A DNA stretch of 12,072 nucleotides from Jimgerdemannia flammicorona (taxonomy: Eukaryota > Mucoromycota > Endogonomycetes > Endogonales > Endogonaceae): positions 1-12,072 of the forward strand of contig RBNI01005831.1 in NCBI GenBank assembly GCA_003990745.1, written 5' to 3'. The number at the start of each line of letters is the position of its first letter. The first letter of the stretch is position 1. The position numbers and the translations under genes were made by a program. The notes beneath the pieces are model-generated. The model did no database searches and was not told where the DNA came from. It worked only from the letters and a program-made list of their open reading frames with translations. This document shows, one piece after another, positions 1-7,672 of this stretch.

Positions 1-2
1 AT

Positions 3-2807
3 GCCAAGCCAGCCTTCAAGTCAATCTACCACATGTCTCCGAGAGAAATCGATGCACTCAAGAAAGAAATTGACAAACTCCTGGAACAAGGATTCATCAG
101 ACCCAGTGTATCACCTTATGGTGCACCGGTCCTCTTTGTTGTCAAGAAAGGAGGAGACCTGCGAATGTGCATTGATTACCGTGACCTCAATGAACAGACC
201 ATCAAGAACTGTTGCCCACTACCCAGAATCGACGAAATATTCGATAGACTTACCAACCCACAATTCATGAGCTCTTTTGACCTGCAAAATGGTTACTGGC
301 AAATTGCTATGAAAGAAGAAGACATCTACAAGACAGCCTTCCAAACCCACTATGGACATTTTGAATTCCTGGTTATGCCCTTTGGCTTAACTAATACTCC
401 TGCAACCTTCCAGACACTGATGAACACTATCCTGCACCCATACCTGGACAAATTTATTGTTGTCTACATCAACGACATCCTAGTCTTCAGCAAAACCCTG
501 GAGGAACATCTCAAACACCTTGAACTAGTACTACTGAAACTCCGAGAGAACAGACTCTTTGCAAAACTCAGCAAGTGCGAATTTCTCCTGAAAGAAATCC
601 AATTCCTTGGACACATTGTCACTCCAAATGGAATCAAAGTGGACCCCAGCAAAATCTCCGCAATCAAGGATTGGCCCAGACCCAAGAAGCTGAAAGACCT
701 CCAGTCATTCCTGGGATTAGCAAACTATTACAGGCGATTTGTTGCCAACTTTGCCAAAATCACCACTGCCCTTACTCAAATGACCAAGCATAACAAGAAA
801 GGAGAACAGCCCTGGACCATGAAACAAGAAAAAGACTTCAACAATCTTGTAAATTGGGGACCCGAACAAGATACTGCCTTCCAAGCATTAAAAGATGCCT
901 TGATAACCACTCCAGTACTTCAAGCAGCAAACCCTGCCCTACCATATGAAGTTACCACCAATGCCTCTGACCTAGCCCTTGGAGCAGTACTCATGCAAGA
1001 AGGACACCCGGTGGCCTATCACTCCCGCAAGTTCAATGATGCTGAAATCAACTACACAACTCACGAGAAGGAAATGTTAGCCATCGTAGACACTCTGATC
1101 AAATGGTGACCATACCTAGAAGGAGCACACTTCACTGTATTGACTGACCACAAGTCATTAGTCAACATCAAGACCCAGGCTACTCTTTCTCGAAAGCAAG
1201 CCAGATGGATGAAAGTCCTCACCAACTTCGACTATGAAATTCAGTACCGCCCTGGCAAGGAAAACATTGTTGCCGATGCAATCTCCAGACCACCTATTGA
1301 AGAAGTCATCCAAACTCTCACTCTGGTTACAAACTCCATTATGGAACAAATTATCGCAGCATGTACTGACGATAAAGAAGCTCAAGCACTCCAAGAAATC
1401 CTGAACAGTGATGATGCTGACAAGCATACCCGGCATAATCAATACCAACTCAAAGACAATGCTATCTACTATAAGGACAGACTGTATGTTCCAAACAACC
1501 GAGACCTCCGAAGGACTATCTTATTCAAATGTCATGATGCCCCTACAGCTGGACACTTAGGATTTGATAAATGCTATGAAGTTATCTCCCGAAACTTCTA
1601 TTGACCCCGAATGGCAGATCAACTCAAGACCTATATCACTTCCTGTGATGCCTGCCAACAGAACAAGTCCTCAACACTAGCAAAACCAGGTCTACTCCAC
1701 CCTATCCCAGTACCATCTGCTAATTGGGAACAAGTCTCCATGGACTTCATCATACAGCTACCCCGAACCAAGAATGGGAAAGATGCAATTGTTGTCTTTG
1801 TGGACTATCTCAGCAAACAAGCTCACTTTGTACCAACCACCACCACTGCAACAGCACCAGACATAGCTACACTCTTGTTTGACAATATCTTCCGCTATCA
1901 TGGTCTCCCTAAGATCATTGTTAGTGACCGAGATCCGAAATTCACCAGCCATTTTTGGAAAGCCCTCCATACACACCTTGGAACAAAACTTGCACTATCT
2001 ACAGCCTTTCACCCTGAAACTGATGGCCAAACTGAAAGAATGAACCGAACCCTGGAACAAATGCTAAGGAACTATGTTTCCTACAGACAAGACGATTGGC
2101 ATGAATACCTCACTGCAGTTGAGTTTGCCTATAACAACAGCAAGCAAGCCTCTCTTGGAATGACCCCATTCTTTGCCAACACTGGACAAAACCCAAACAC
2201 TCCTCTGACACTCATCCGAACCACTGAAGAGCCCTCTACAGTTGAAGCTGTTGAAGAATTCTTACTCCGAATGCGTAATCTAAGCCAGATCGCAATTGAG
2301 AACTTATCACGAGCTCAAGAACAACAATCACAGTATGTTAACCAACATCACCGAGAAGAAACCTTCAATATTGGAGAAAAAGTTCTATTAGACATCCGAG
2401 GGTACCGAGTTGACAACCTCAAGCACAGACCATCTACAAAGCTGAACAGCAAGTTCATTGGACCATTTGAAGTCATTTCACAAGTCTCTCTGACCTCCTA
2501 CAAATTGGCGCTACCAGACACTATTAAGATTCACCCAGTCTTCAATGTCCAACATCTCAAACGATACAATGACAATGATGATGAACTATTCCCGAACCGA
2601 ACTACAGAACCACCTGCACCTGTCATCATTAATGACCAGGAAGAATACGAAGTTGAACAAATCCTCAACAAACGTGGCCACAAGAACCACCCCGAGTATC
2701 TCATTAAATGGAAAGGTTATCCGATCCATGATACAACATGGGAACCCAAGACCAATCTCCAGAACGCTACTGACTTAGTTCAGGAATATGATTCCTTGAA
2801 CAACTGA
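3..2807 (+). pseudogene. pol: Ty3/Gypsy pol: RT, RNase H, integrase, chromodomain (5' partial, two internal TGA)
   Basis: One frame covers the whole region and is open to the left edge ([19 protein letters not shown] precedes RT). RT is at about 33-780: catalytic Asp in FDLQ (279-281), VMPFGLTN, then YIND (465-476) where YxDD is expected. RNase H spans about 930-1300, with TTNASD (first catalytic Asp replaced by Asn at 960-962), TDHKS and ADAISR. Integrase follows: the HHCC zinc site has His at 1533 and 1554 and Cys at 1644 and 1653. The core has Asp 1743, Asp 1926 and Glu 2034 (35 residues between the last two). A GPF motif lies at 2460-2468. A chromodomain at about 2646-2790 (YEVEQIL, IKWKGY, TTWEP) would direct integration to modified chromatin. 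In-frame TGA codons at 1107-1109 and 1602-1604 replace an expected Arg and Trp. The three segments share one frame, so these are nonsense changes rather than frameshifts. The copy should not make active RT. Confidence 0.95.
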
Positions 2808-2960
2808 AATCCGAATACTCCAACACCTATCAGTATACCACATATACTACTCCCTCGAAACACTATAATTATCATGAACCTAATCAAGAACTCAGCAAGA
2901 CAGAACAAAATTAGAAGGCCCCGACGAGGATGTCAAAAGCTAAGAAGGGGAGAGTTGTAA
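2808..2960 (+). other. Possible C-terminal extension of pol beyond TGA 2805-2807
   Basis: The pol frame stays open for 50 codons after TGA 2805-2807 and ends at TAA 2958-2960, just inside the LTR. The encoded tail is basic (RRPRRGCQKLRRGEL), and its last codons are the purine tract itself. Chromovirus pol genes commonly run into the polypurine tract this way. The TGA at 2805 may therefore be a third premature stop and not the original end. This is an inference from one copy; a chromodomain-terminal stop is also acceptable. Confidence 0.4.
2942..2954 (+). promoter_or_regulatory. Polypurine tract for plus-strand priming
   Basis: Thirteen uninterrupted purines (AAGAAGGGGAGAG) are followed by TTGTAAG, placing the LTR start TG at 2956. 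This is the standard arrangement of a polypurine tract directly upstream of a 3' LTR, where RNase H leaves the primer for plus-strand synthesis. Confidence 0.75.
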
Positions 2961-3136
2961 GTGCACAACCTCCAAGCCACAGAAATCACACGCGATCTCC
3001 AAACAAATCTAGAAATCACCTGTAAGATCACGAAGATGAGTCAAACAGAAGTCACAGCACACAAAGCTGAGTCAATACCAAGTCACGGAACACAAGATTC
3101 ACACAAACGGGATCTTACCAATCCAGAACAAATGCA

Positions 3137-3142
3137 TATATA
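3137..3142 (+). promoter_or_regulatory. TATA-like element ahead of the U3-internal ORF
   Basis: TATATA is followed directly by CCCAGCCC, 61 bases before the ATG at 3203. The intervening leader is rich in A and C and contains no ATG. The two LTR core promoters in this window have the same form (TATAAATACCCC at 4490, TATAAAATACCCC at 10292). This supports, but does not prove, an independent promoter for the ORF. Confidence 0.45.
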
Positions 3143-3202
3143 CCCAGCCCTGAGACGTGTCGAAACAGAGAACCAAAACAAATAACATCCACACACACAA
3201 AC

Positions 3203-4300
3203 ATGACCACCAAGATCTACAACCGCATCCGCGCTGATATTTGGAATGCCATTGTCAACCGAGCTACACCCCCTCTGCCCCTCATGAATATCTACAGCCA
3301 AGCACCCCTCTACTTTGTGGAAGCCCGATGGAATGCCCTGAACATGCTTAATGAGGCCCACCGGATTGGACAAATCTCAAGCTACTACCAGATCGGCCGC
3401 CTCCTGGAAGATATGGTTGAACACTACCATGATACAGACATTACCCAGATGTCTCAACACCAGAAACTCATCGCCCGCAAACACCGAGAGCTCTTCTACG
3501 AGTACAGCACCTTTATTCCCTGCCTCCAAGCTACTACCAGCGAAATGGTTGCTACCCTATCCTACGGCCAAATCGACGACATGATACAAGAACTCAACCA
3601 CAAGTACCTTGAGTACGTTGAAACCACAGACAGAACCTTCCCGCACCCCGATGATCACATCCTGCAAATGCCCCAAGTTGGATACGCTATGAAGGACGTC
3701 TACAATATAATTAACTTCGACAAAGACGAAGTAGAAGACAATGATCCTTCCGATGCTGACATGACCTCAAGCCAAGGATCTCTTCCAACTCTGATCACAC
3801 CACCAACCCTGCCGATGAACTTACAACAGTTCATAACCACATACGAGACTTATTGGGACAATGACCACTGGCACGAATACCAACCTGCATTCACCCCCGA
3901 CTACTTCAACTACAATGAAGAGACCGGAGAACACAACCTGTATTTTCAGACAACCCTCGAGATTGAACCAACCACTCCACCACCCGAGTACGAGCGACAT
4001 GAATCACAACCGCCAGCTTACTACAACCCCGCGACTCATAGTGCTGTAACCTACAGAAGGTACGCAGACAGCGAATCCGATGAAAACGAAGATGATGCAC
4101 CACTTCTTCGTCCACCAACACCTTATCCAGCATATGAGACAGATGATGCTATCCTGTGGGACGGAGATGAAGTTCCAATGTATTATTATCTCAGCCAACA
4201 AGGAGAAGTAATCCGCGAACCACTCTTCCTAGATGACTACTTCATCAGAGATGATGTTATCGATGGTGATGTCATCGAAGACTACCCAGACAGCGCCTAA
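3203..4300 (+). CDS. Accessory protein of unknown function, encoded in the LTR U3, with PPxY motifs
   Basis: This is an intact 365-codon ORF ending in TAA; I do not recognise its family. The ATG has A at -3 and is the first ATG after a TATA-like element. Residues 1-170 look like a mostly helical folded region. Residues 171-365 are acidic, rich in Pro and Tyr and probably disordered. There are two PPxY motifs, PPEY (260-263) and PPAY (270-273), plus PPTPY (304-308). PPxY motifs are ligands of WW domains, including those of Nedd4/Rsp5-type ubiquitin ligases; a link to that pathway is inference. No signal peptide or membrane segment is visible, which argues against an envelope protein. It lies downstream of pol inside the presumed LTR. 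Unlike pol, it carries no nonsense codon. It could instead be a captured host gene fragment or an ORF between pol and an LTR that starts later. Confidence 0.7.
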   Translation: MTTKIYNRIRADIWNAIVNRATPPLPLMNIYSQAPLYFVEARWNALNMLNEAHRIGQISSYYQIGRLLEDMVEHYHDTDITQMSQHQKLIARKHRELFYEYSTFIPCLQATTSEMVATLSYGQIDDMIQELNHKYLEYVETTDRTFPHPDDHILQMPQVGYAMKDVYNIINFDKDEVEDNDPSDADMTSSQGSLPTLITPPTLPMNLQQFITTYETYWDNDHWHEYQPAFTPDYFNYNEETGEHNLYFQTTLEIEPTTPPPEYERHESQPPAYYNPATHSAVTYRRYADSESDENEDDAPLLRPPTPYPAYETDDAILWDGDEVPMYYYLSQQGEVIREPLFLDDYFIRDDVIDGDVIEDYPDSA

Positions 4301-4341
4301 ACCTATAAATAGATTAGCAGTCATAGTATAGTTAGATTAGC

Positions 4342-4438
4342 CTTGTACAACATGACTGTGAACTGACTCAGCAGTCAGACGATCTCTTGACATGTCAGAT
4401 CATACTTGTACTACGTGACTGCATTCCGACTCAGCAAA
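4342..4438 (+). repeat. Imperfect direct repeat in U3, upstream of the LTR promoter
   Basis: Two copies, at 4342-4376 and 4405-4438, share the pattern CTTGTAC-AC-TGACTG followed by GACTCAGCA. The offset is 63 bases. They lie 50-150 bases upstream of the TATA box, where LTRs often carry duplicated enhancer-type elements. The regulatory role is inferred from position only. Confidence 0.5.
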
Positions 4439-4489
4439 GCACTTAGTGCTACATCCATATTTAGCATAGTCCAGATAGCCCCTCACTAG

Positions 4490-4497
4490 TATAAATA
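4490..4497 (+). promoter_or_regulatory. LTR core promoter TATA box
   Basis: TATAAATA is followed by a C-rich tract. A poly(A) signal lies 125 bases downstream, giving the U3-R order expected of an LTR. Transcription would begin near 4520. In the missing 5' LTR the same site would drive the genomic RNA. Confidence 0.65.
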
Positions 4498-4614
4498 CCC
4501 CCTCCCCCAGACCTCAGAATCTCAGACCTGAACAATCCGAACACAACTCCTGAGCACTTCCCCACAATACCCCTTCACACTATTACTCCTAGTATAGCAA
4601 TATCATGAATAGCA

Positions 4615-4620
4615 AATAAA
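4615..4620 (+). terminator. Poly(A) signal of the LTR
   Basis: AATAAA lies downstream of the LTR TATA box in a T/A-rich context. It would end both the genomic RNA and any transcript of the U3 ORF. Cleavage would be expected near 4635-4645. Confidence 0.55.
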
Positions 4621-4753
4621 CCTATTTAATAACCTACAAACCACTCTTAAGTAAATCCGCTCCCCGTTAGGTCCTACTCCTAACCCTGTCACGAAATTTC
4701 CTAATTGGGTATTGTCTGCAGCGATACGCCAATTCAACTAAGCTGGCCTTAGT

Positions 4754-4942
4754 TTCTTGAACTTCCTGAAATACGGAAAATCCTGAACATCCAGAACTAG
4801 TCCAAAAAAAGGACTTTGGTTGAGACGTCAACCCGATCTTGAAATCATTAAGCATAGAGGATGTACTCCATATGAAATTGATCTTGACCATAAGAAAACG
4901 GTCTTCCAGAATACCCAGAACTTCCAGAAAACCCTTCCAGAA
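4754..4942 (+). repeat. Cluster of TTCNNGAA palindromes in putative U5
   Basis: TTCTTGAA (4754-4761), TTCCTGAA (4763-4770) and three copies of TTCCAGAA (4904-4911, 4922-4929, 4935-4942) occur within 190 bases. The octamer resembles paired half-sites of a heat-shock element, but the spacing between sites does not follow the strict alternating 5-bp rule. They may only be short internal repeats. Confidence 0.4.
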
Positions 4943-5040
4943 CTACATAACGGTTACCCTAAAAAGCAACCCTCTTACAGTGCACCTGCTGGGCCCCCTC
5001 CATTGCCACATCCTCAGGTGCCCTTCTCTTTACTGCCGGG

Positions 5041-5065
5041 CCCCTCCTGATAAGAGGAGGGGGGG
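5041..5065. other. Stem-loop and purine tract between the two elements
   Basis: CCCCTCCT (5041-5048) pairs perfectly with AGGAGGGG (5055-5062) across a six-base loop. The right arm continues into seven G followed by TGTCATCC. The purine run plus TGT looks like another polypurine-tract/LTR junction on the + strand. No LTR organisation follows it, and a - strand ORF occupies that sequence. Function undetermined. Confidence 0.35.
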
Positions 5066-5078
5066 TGTCATCCAATTC

Positions 5079-6416
5079 CTATTCCCAGACCTCAAAAGTA
5101 CCATTAGTATAGGGGTCCTTACCCAGCACCTTCCCAGCCTCTTCCTTGCCTGCCTCAGCCTCACCTCCACCATTACCAGCCCAGACACTTGCATTGATGC
5201 CCCCAGACACCTCAGCTCCAACTGCCGTCTTCTTCACCTCTGCTGTCATACTTGCCAGAAGTTCCTTCTGCCTCCTACACCCCTGTACCTTCTCCCACTG
5301 CTTCTTGTCCATACGGACACGTTTCCCTTCTACAACCTCCAGATGCGTCGACTCCTCGAAAAGCTTCCAGGCCAGCGCCCTCCGTTCCACTGCACTACTC
5401 AACTCCTCCAATGCCTCCCACAGGTCCTCCTCCTCCTCCTCACTCTCCTTCACCCTTGACACTCTACAGACTACAGCACCCCACATCAATACCGAAGGCC
5501 AGTCCCTCTCCTTTCCTGTGGCCTCCCTCCCTGCCAGCATAATCCTGACATCCACATCGCCCATCCTGATCTCCATCCCCTCCCACACCCTGAACCCGAT
5601 ATCCACAACATCGCCATACTCGGCCATCACCTCCTCAACCCTCCTCCTGGTCTCCATCTTCGTCACTGTAGGCACCCCTTTGACCAACAACTGTACTACC
5701 CTGGGGTCCCACCTAAGGCACCTCACCATAGGTACCACCACTTCACCAACTATCACTCCAGTCTTCATTGCCACATCCAATGGGCCTGTCTCCTCAAATC
5801 CCACCTCCACCCCCTCCAGTCCCTTCAGGAACTTCACCGACGCAGCTCCAGCCACCTGCTGTGAGATAAGCCCCAAGACCATCCTTGCCGTCACTGCCAA
5901 GCCTCAGAAGCACAAGGTGACCGCAAACTCCGAAATTGACTTCCTGAGTAACGGTGCTACCACCAGCCCTGTCACACCATCAGCCAGGTCCCCCTTCGAA
6001 ATTGGCAGCCCCAGTCTGACTCCGCCATCAGCCATCACATCTCGTTTTTTTTCCAGATCTACCATCACCCCCCCATCAGCAGTCCTGCCCCCAGCCACAA
6101 TACCTCCAGACCCTACACTCACACCCCCAGCCAGAGAACCTCCCTCTCATCCAGGGCTTGCCTTGCCCTTCCCTACTGCAGCACCAGCCCGACTCCCAGT
6201 CAGCCATCCACTCCCCTTCAACTTGTCAGCAAAGCTCATACGGCCAGTCTCTCCTCCATTCCCACCTGACACCGGCCCTTCTCCAGCACTCTCACTGCCC
6301 TTCGACCCTCCAAAGGCCCCCATCCCCAGGCCAAAACCCCTCCCAACCTGCTGCCAGCCAAAGGCCCCAGGTCCACCAAACCCAGCACACCCATCAGAAC
6401 TCTTGCTCGAAGACAT
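5079..6416 (-). pseudogene. Gag-position protein with RRM-like segment, copy A (two internal TGA)
   Basis: A single - strand frame runs from ATG 6416 to TAG 5079 (445 codons), broken only by TGA at 6147-6149 and 5904-5906. The tandem copy has TGG (Trp) at the second position, so at least that stop is a point mutation. The N-terminal 60 residues are Gly/Ser-rich and disordered. MSFADKLKG follows (about 6213-6239). A conserved hydrophobic block (SEFAVTL...GLAVTARMVL) lies at about 5870-5945. An RRM-like beta-alpha-beta pattern (VKGVPTVTK, EYGDVVDIG, GDVDVRIML) spans about 5535-5700. A Glu-rich coiled-coil-like segment and a basic region complete it. No CCHC knuckle is visible. The position downstream of an LTR and primer binding site on the same strand suggests the first ORF of an LTR element. 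LINE ORF1 proteins also carry RRM-like folds, so that origin is not excluded. Confidence 0.7.
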
Positions 6417-7460
6417 GTTTATAGTACCTTTCCTCTGCTTTGTGTCGAAAAACTGTTGCTTGAAGCTTGTGTAACATGAATAATACCGGAGAAAGGTGAG
6501 TATTCTCCTTATCCATCAGTCTCACCCTAATATCCACATCTCCCATCCTGAACACTATACCCTCCCAGATCTAGAAGCCCACATCTATCACATCTCCATA
6601 CTCTTTGATGATATTGACAATCAGCCCTCTGATCTCCTCCTTCTTCACCATTGAAACATTTGCTACTACTAGCTATACCATCTTATAGTTCTAGTATAAG
6701 CACTAAGCTATAGAAATAGCCACCTCTCCTACTACTACACCTTTCTTCAATATCCCCAACATCAACTCCTTCTTCTCAAACCCTACTTCAACCCCCTCCA
6801 GATCCTTTAAGAACTTCACCAAGTCAGTCTCTTTCACTTTCTGGACCAGTAGCCTCAGAACCATCTTTGCTGTAACTGCCAGACCCCAGAAGTACAATGT
6901 GATGGCAAATTCAGATACTGATTTCTTAAGTAATAGTACTGTCACCAGGCCCATTACACCATCTGCCAGGTTCCTGGGCCTCATGCTCTGCCTCTGTCTA
7001 GCCCTACTATCAGCCATTATATCTGGATTTTTTTTCAGATTAGTAGTTCCCCTTCTATCAGCAGTCTCACTTCCCTCAGCTGTAACTCCCCCAGCCCTGC
7101 CACCACTACTCTTAGGGGCCTCTCTACTAGATTCTACATCCCTCTCCTTCTCCTTATTACTTTGTAGTCAGGTCTCCAGGTCTATCAATAAGTACCCAGC
7201 CTTGACCTTATCAGTAAAGCTCACTCTCTCAGTCCTCTATCTTCCAGCACCACCTTCTCCTCTTCCATATTCTCTAGCCAACAAGCCCAGCAGACTACTC
7301 CCCAAGCCATGACTCCTCTCTACATACTGTCAGTCAAATACACTGAGGTCACTCTGCTCAGTTCACTTCTTCAATCTCTTGTTAGTTGTGATATTATTAT
7401 CACTTTTGCTCCAAAAACCATATCAAAAGTATTTTCAGAAGTTTGTATAATGTGAATTGT
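5488..7460. repeat. Two abutting diverged copies of a roughly 985-bp segment
   Basis: Unit 1 (5488-6479) and unit 2 (6480-7460) are collinear over their whole length. Unit 1 starts AATACCGAAGG and unit 2 starts with AATACCGG. Unit 1 ends in GTGTAACATGAAT and unit 2 in GTATAATGTGAAT. Both contain the first ORF start and about 60 bases of leader. The join at about 6480 coincides with an abrupt fall in GC and CG content. It may be an old tandem duplication or a recombination join between elements of different age. Confidence 0.65.
6480..7310 (-). pseudogene. Gag-position protein, copy B: truncated and heavily decayed
   Basis: This is homologous to copy A at an offset of about 981 bases. Shared landmarks include SFTDKVKAG (7201-7221), SEFAITLYFWGLAVTAKMVL (about 6850-6925) and KEYGDVIDVGF with RMGDVDIRVRL (about 6520-6600). 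The frame is broken by TGA at 7168-7170, by TAG at 6703-6705 and further TAG codons on both sides, and it lacks the C-terminal part present in copy A beyond 5488. Most differences from copy A are C-to-T or G-to-A, and no CG dinucleotide remains after 6488. It lies 340 bases downstream of the primer binding site on the - strand, so it is the in-place first ORF of the decayed LTR element. Confidence 0.65.
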
Positions 7461-7653
7461 AGTGAAGAGAGCTATGTTGAACTTTGTTAAAGTAATTACT
7501 TCTCTTTCTATCTAAATGTTTGTGATGACTAGTACTTCTATAGTGACAGAGATTAGTGTAGTATCAAATATATCTGGTTTAACTGTGGGTTCTTATAAGC
7601 TGAAAAGTCATATCAATTTTCAGTTAAGAGTTCTTATGTGAATTCAAAAATCT
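7311..7653 (-). other. Leader between primer binding site and first ORF; no gene
   Basis: About 340 AT-rich bases separate the primer binding site from the copy B start. No ORF is credible on either strand. The part nearest the ORF (about 7395-7460) matches 6420-6479 upstream of copy A, confirming it as shared element sequence. It would be the untranslated leader carrying any packaging signal, none of which is recognisable. Confidence 0.5.
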
Positions 7654-7670
7654 TCCCAGTTGAGCCCCCA
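7654..7670 (-). promoter_or_regulatory. Primer binding site, tRNA-Pro-like
   Basis: On the - strand TGGGGGCTCAACTGGGA begins two bases after the LTR end TTACA. It has the form of a complement to a tRNA 3' end (CCA, discriminator C, seven acceptor bases, T-stem). Its first nine bases equal the well-known proline-tRNA primer sites of gammaretroviruses. The inner part differs, so the exact tRNA is uncertain, and decay may have altered it. Confidence 0.6.
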
Positions 7671-7672
7671 AA

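Larger units (their letters stand above)
1..4979 (+). mobile_element. Ty3/Gypsy chromovirus-type LTR retrotransposon, 3' portion
   Basis: The domain order RT, RNase H, integrase, chromodomain, followed by a purine tract and a long LTR, is that of a Metaviridae chromovirus. The 5' LTR, gag and protease lie outside the window. The left edge falls inside pol, because the frame is open from base 3. The right end is set at a TGTAAG...CTTACA pair (2956 and 4974-4979). The target duplication cannot be tested because the left flank is absent. A base after the end, GTGCA (4980-4984), would be the candidate duplication. The pol gene is defective, so this copy is presumably non-autonomous. The identity of the element is secure; the right boundary is less so. 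Confidence 0.9.
2956..4979 (+). repeat. Putative 3' LTR of the Ty3/Gypsy element (about 2.0 kb)
   Basis: The start is fixed by the purine tract and TG. A core promoter (4490) and poly(A) signal (4615) lie inside, as expected for U3/R. The end is proposed at 4979 because CTTACA there is the exact inverted complement of the initial TGTAAG. U3 would be about 1.55 kb and contains a 365-codon ORF. R/U5 would be about 0.4 kb. The non-coding part 4303-4979 holds a direct repeat, the promoter, the poly(A) signal and several TTCNNGAA palindromes. The 5' LTR is outside the window, so the right end rests only on the 6-bp terminal match. An end nearer 4691 (CCTGTCA) is possible. Confidence 0.6.

Noticed and set aside
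1107..1604. TGA read as tryptophan (mitochondrial or Mycoplasma-type code)
   Set aside because: TGG is used freely for Trp, the 1107 site expects Arg, and TAG/TAA stops occur in the same families. Nonsense mutation is simpler. The bias is still reported as a finding.
3906..3965. HNLYFQT in the U3-encoded protein resembles a potyviral protease cleavage site
   Set aside because: A short motif with no matching protease in the window; most likely chance.
4839..5459. 206-codon + strand open frame spanning the Ty3 LTR end and the next element
   Set aside because: It crosses an element boundary, overlaps the - strand ORF and is low in complexity, with no recognisable domain.
5146..6474. 442-codon open frame on the + strand, Pro/Ser/Thr-rich
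   Set aside because: It is antisense to copy A. Its composition is what the complement of a Gly/Glu/Val-rich gene gives, and the homologous copy B conserves the - strand protein pattern.
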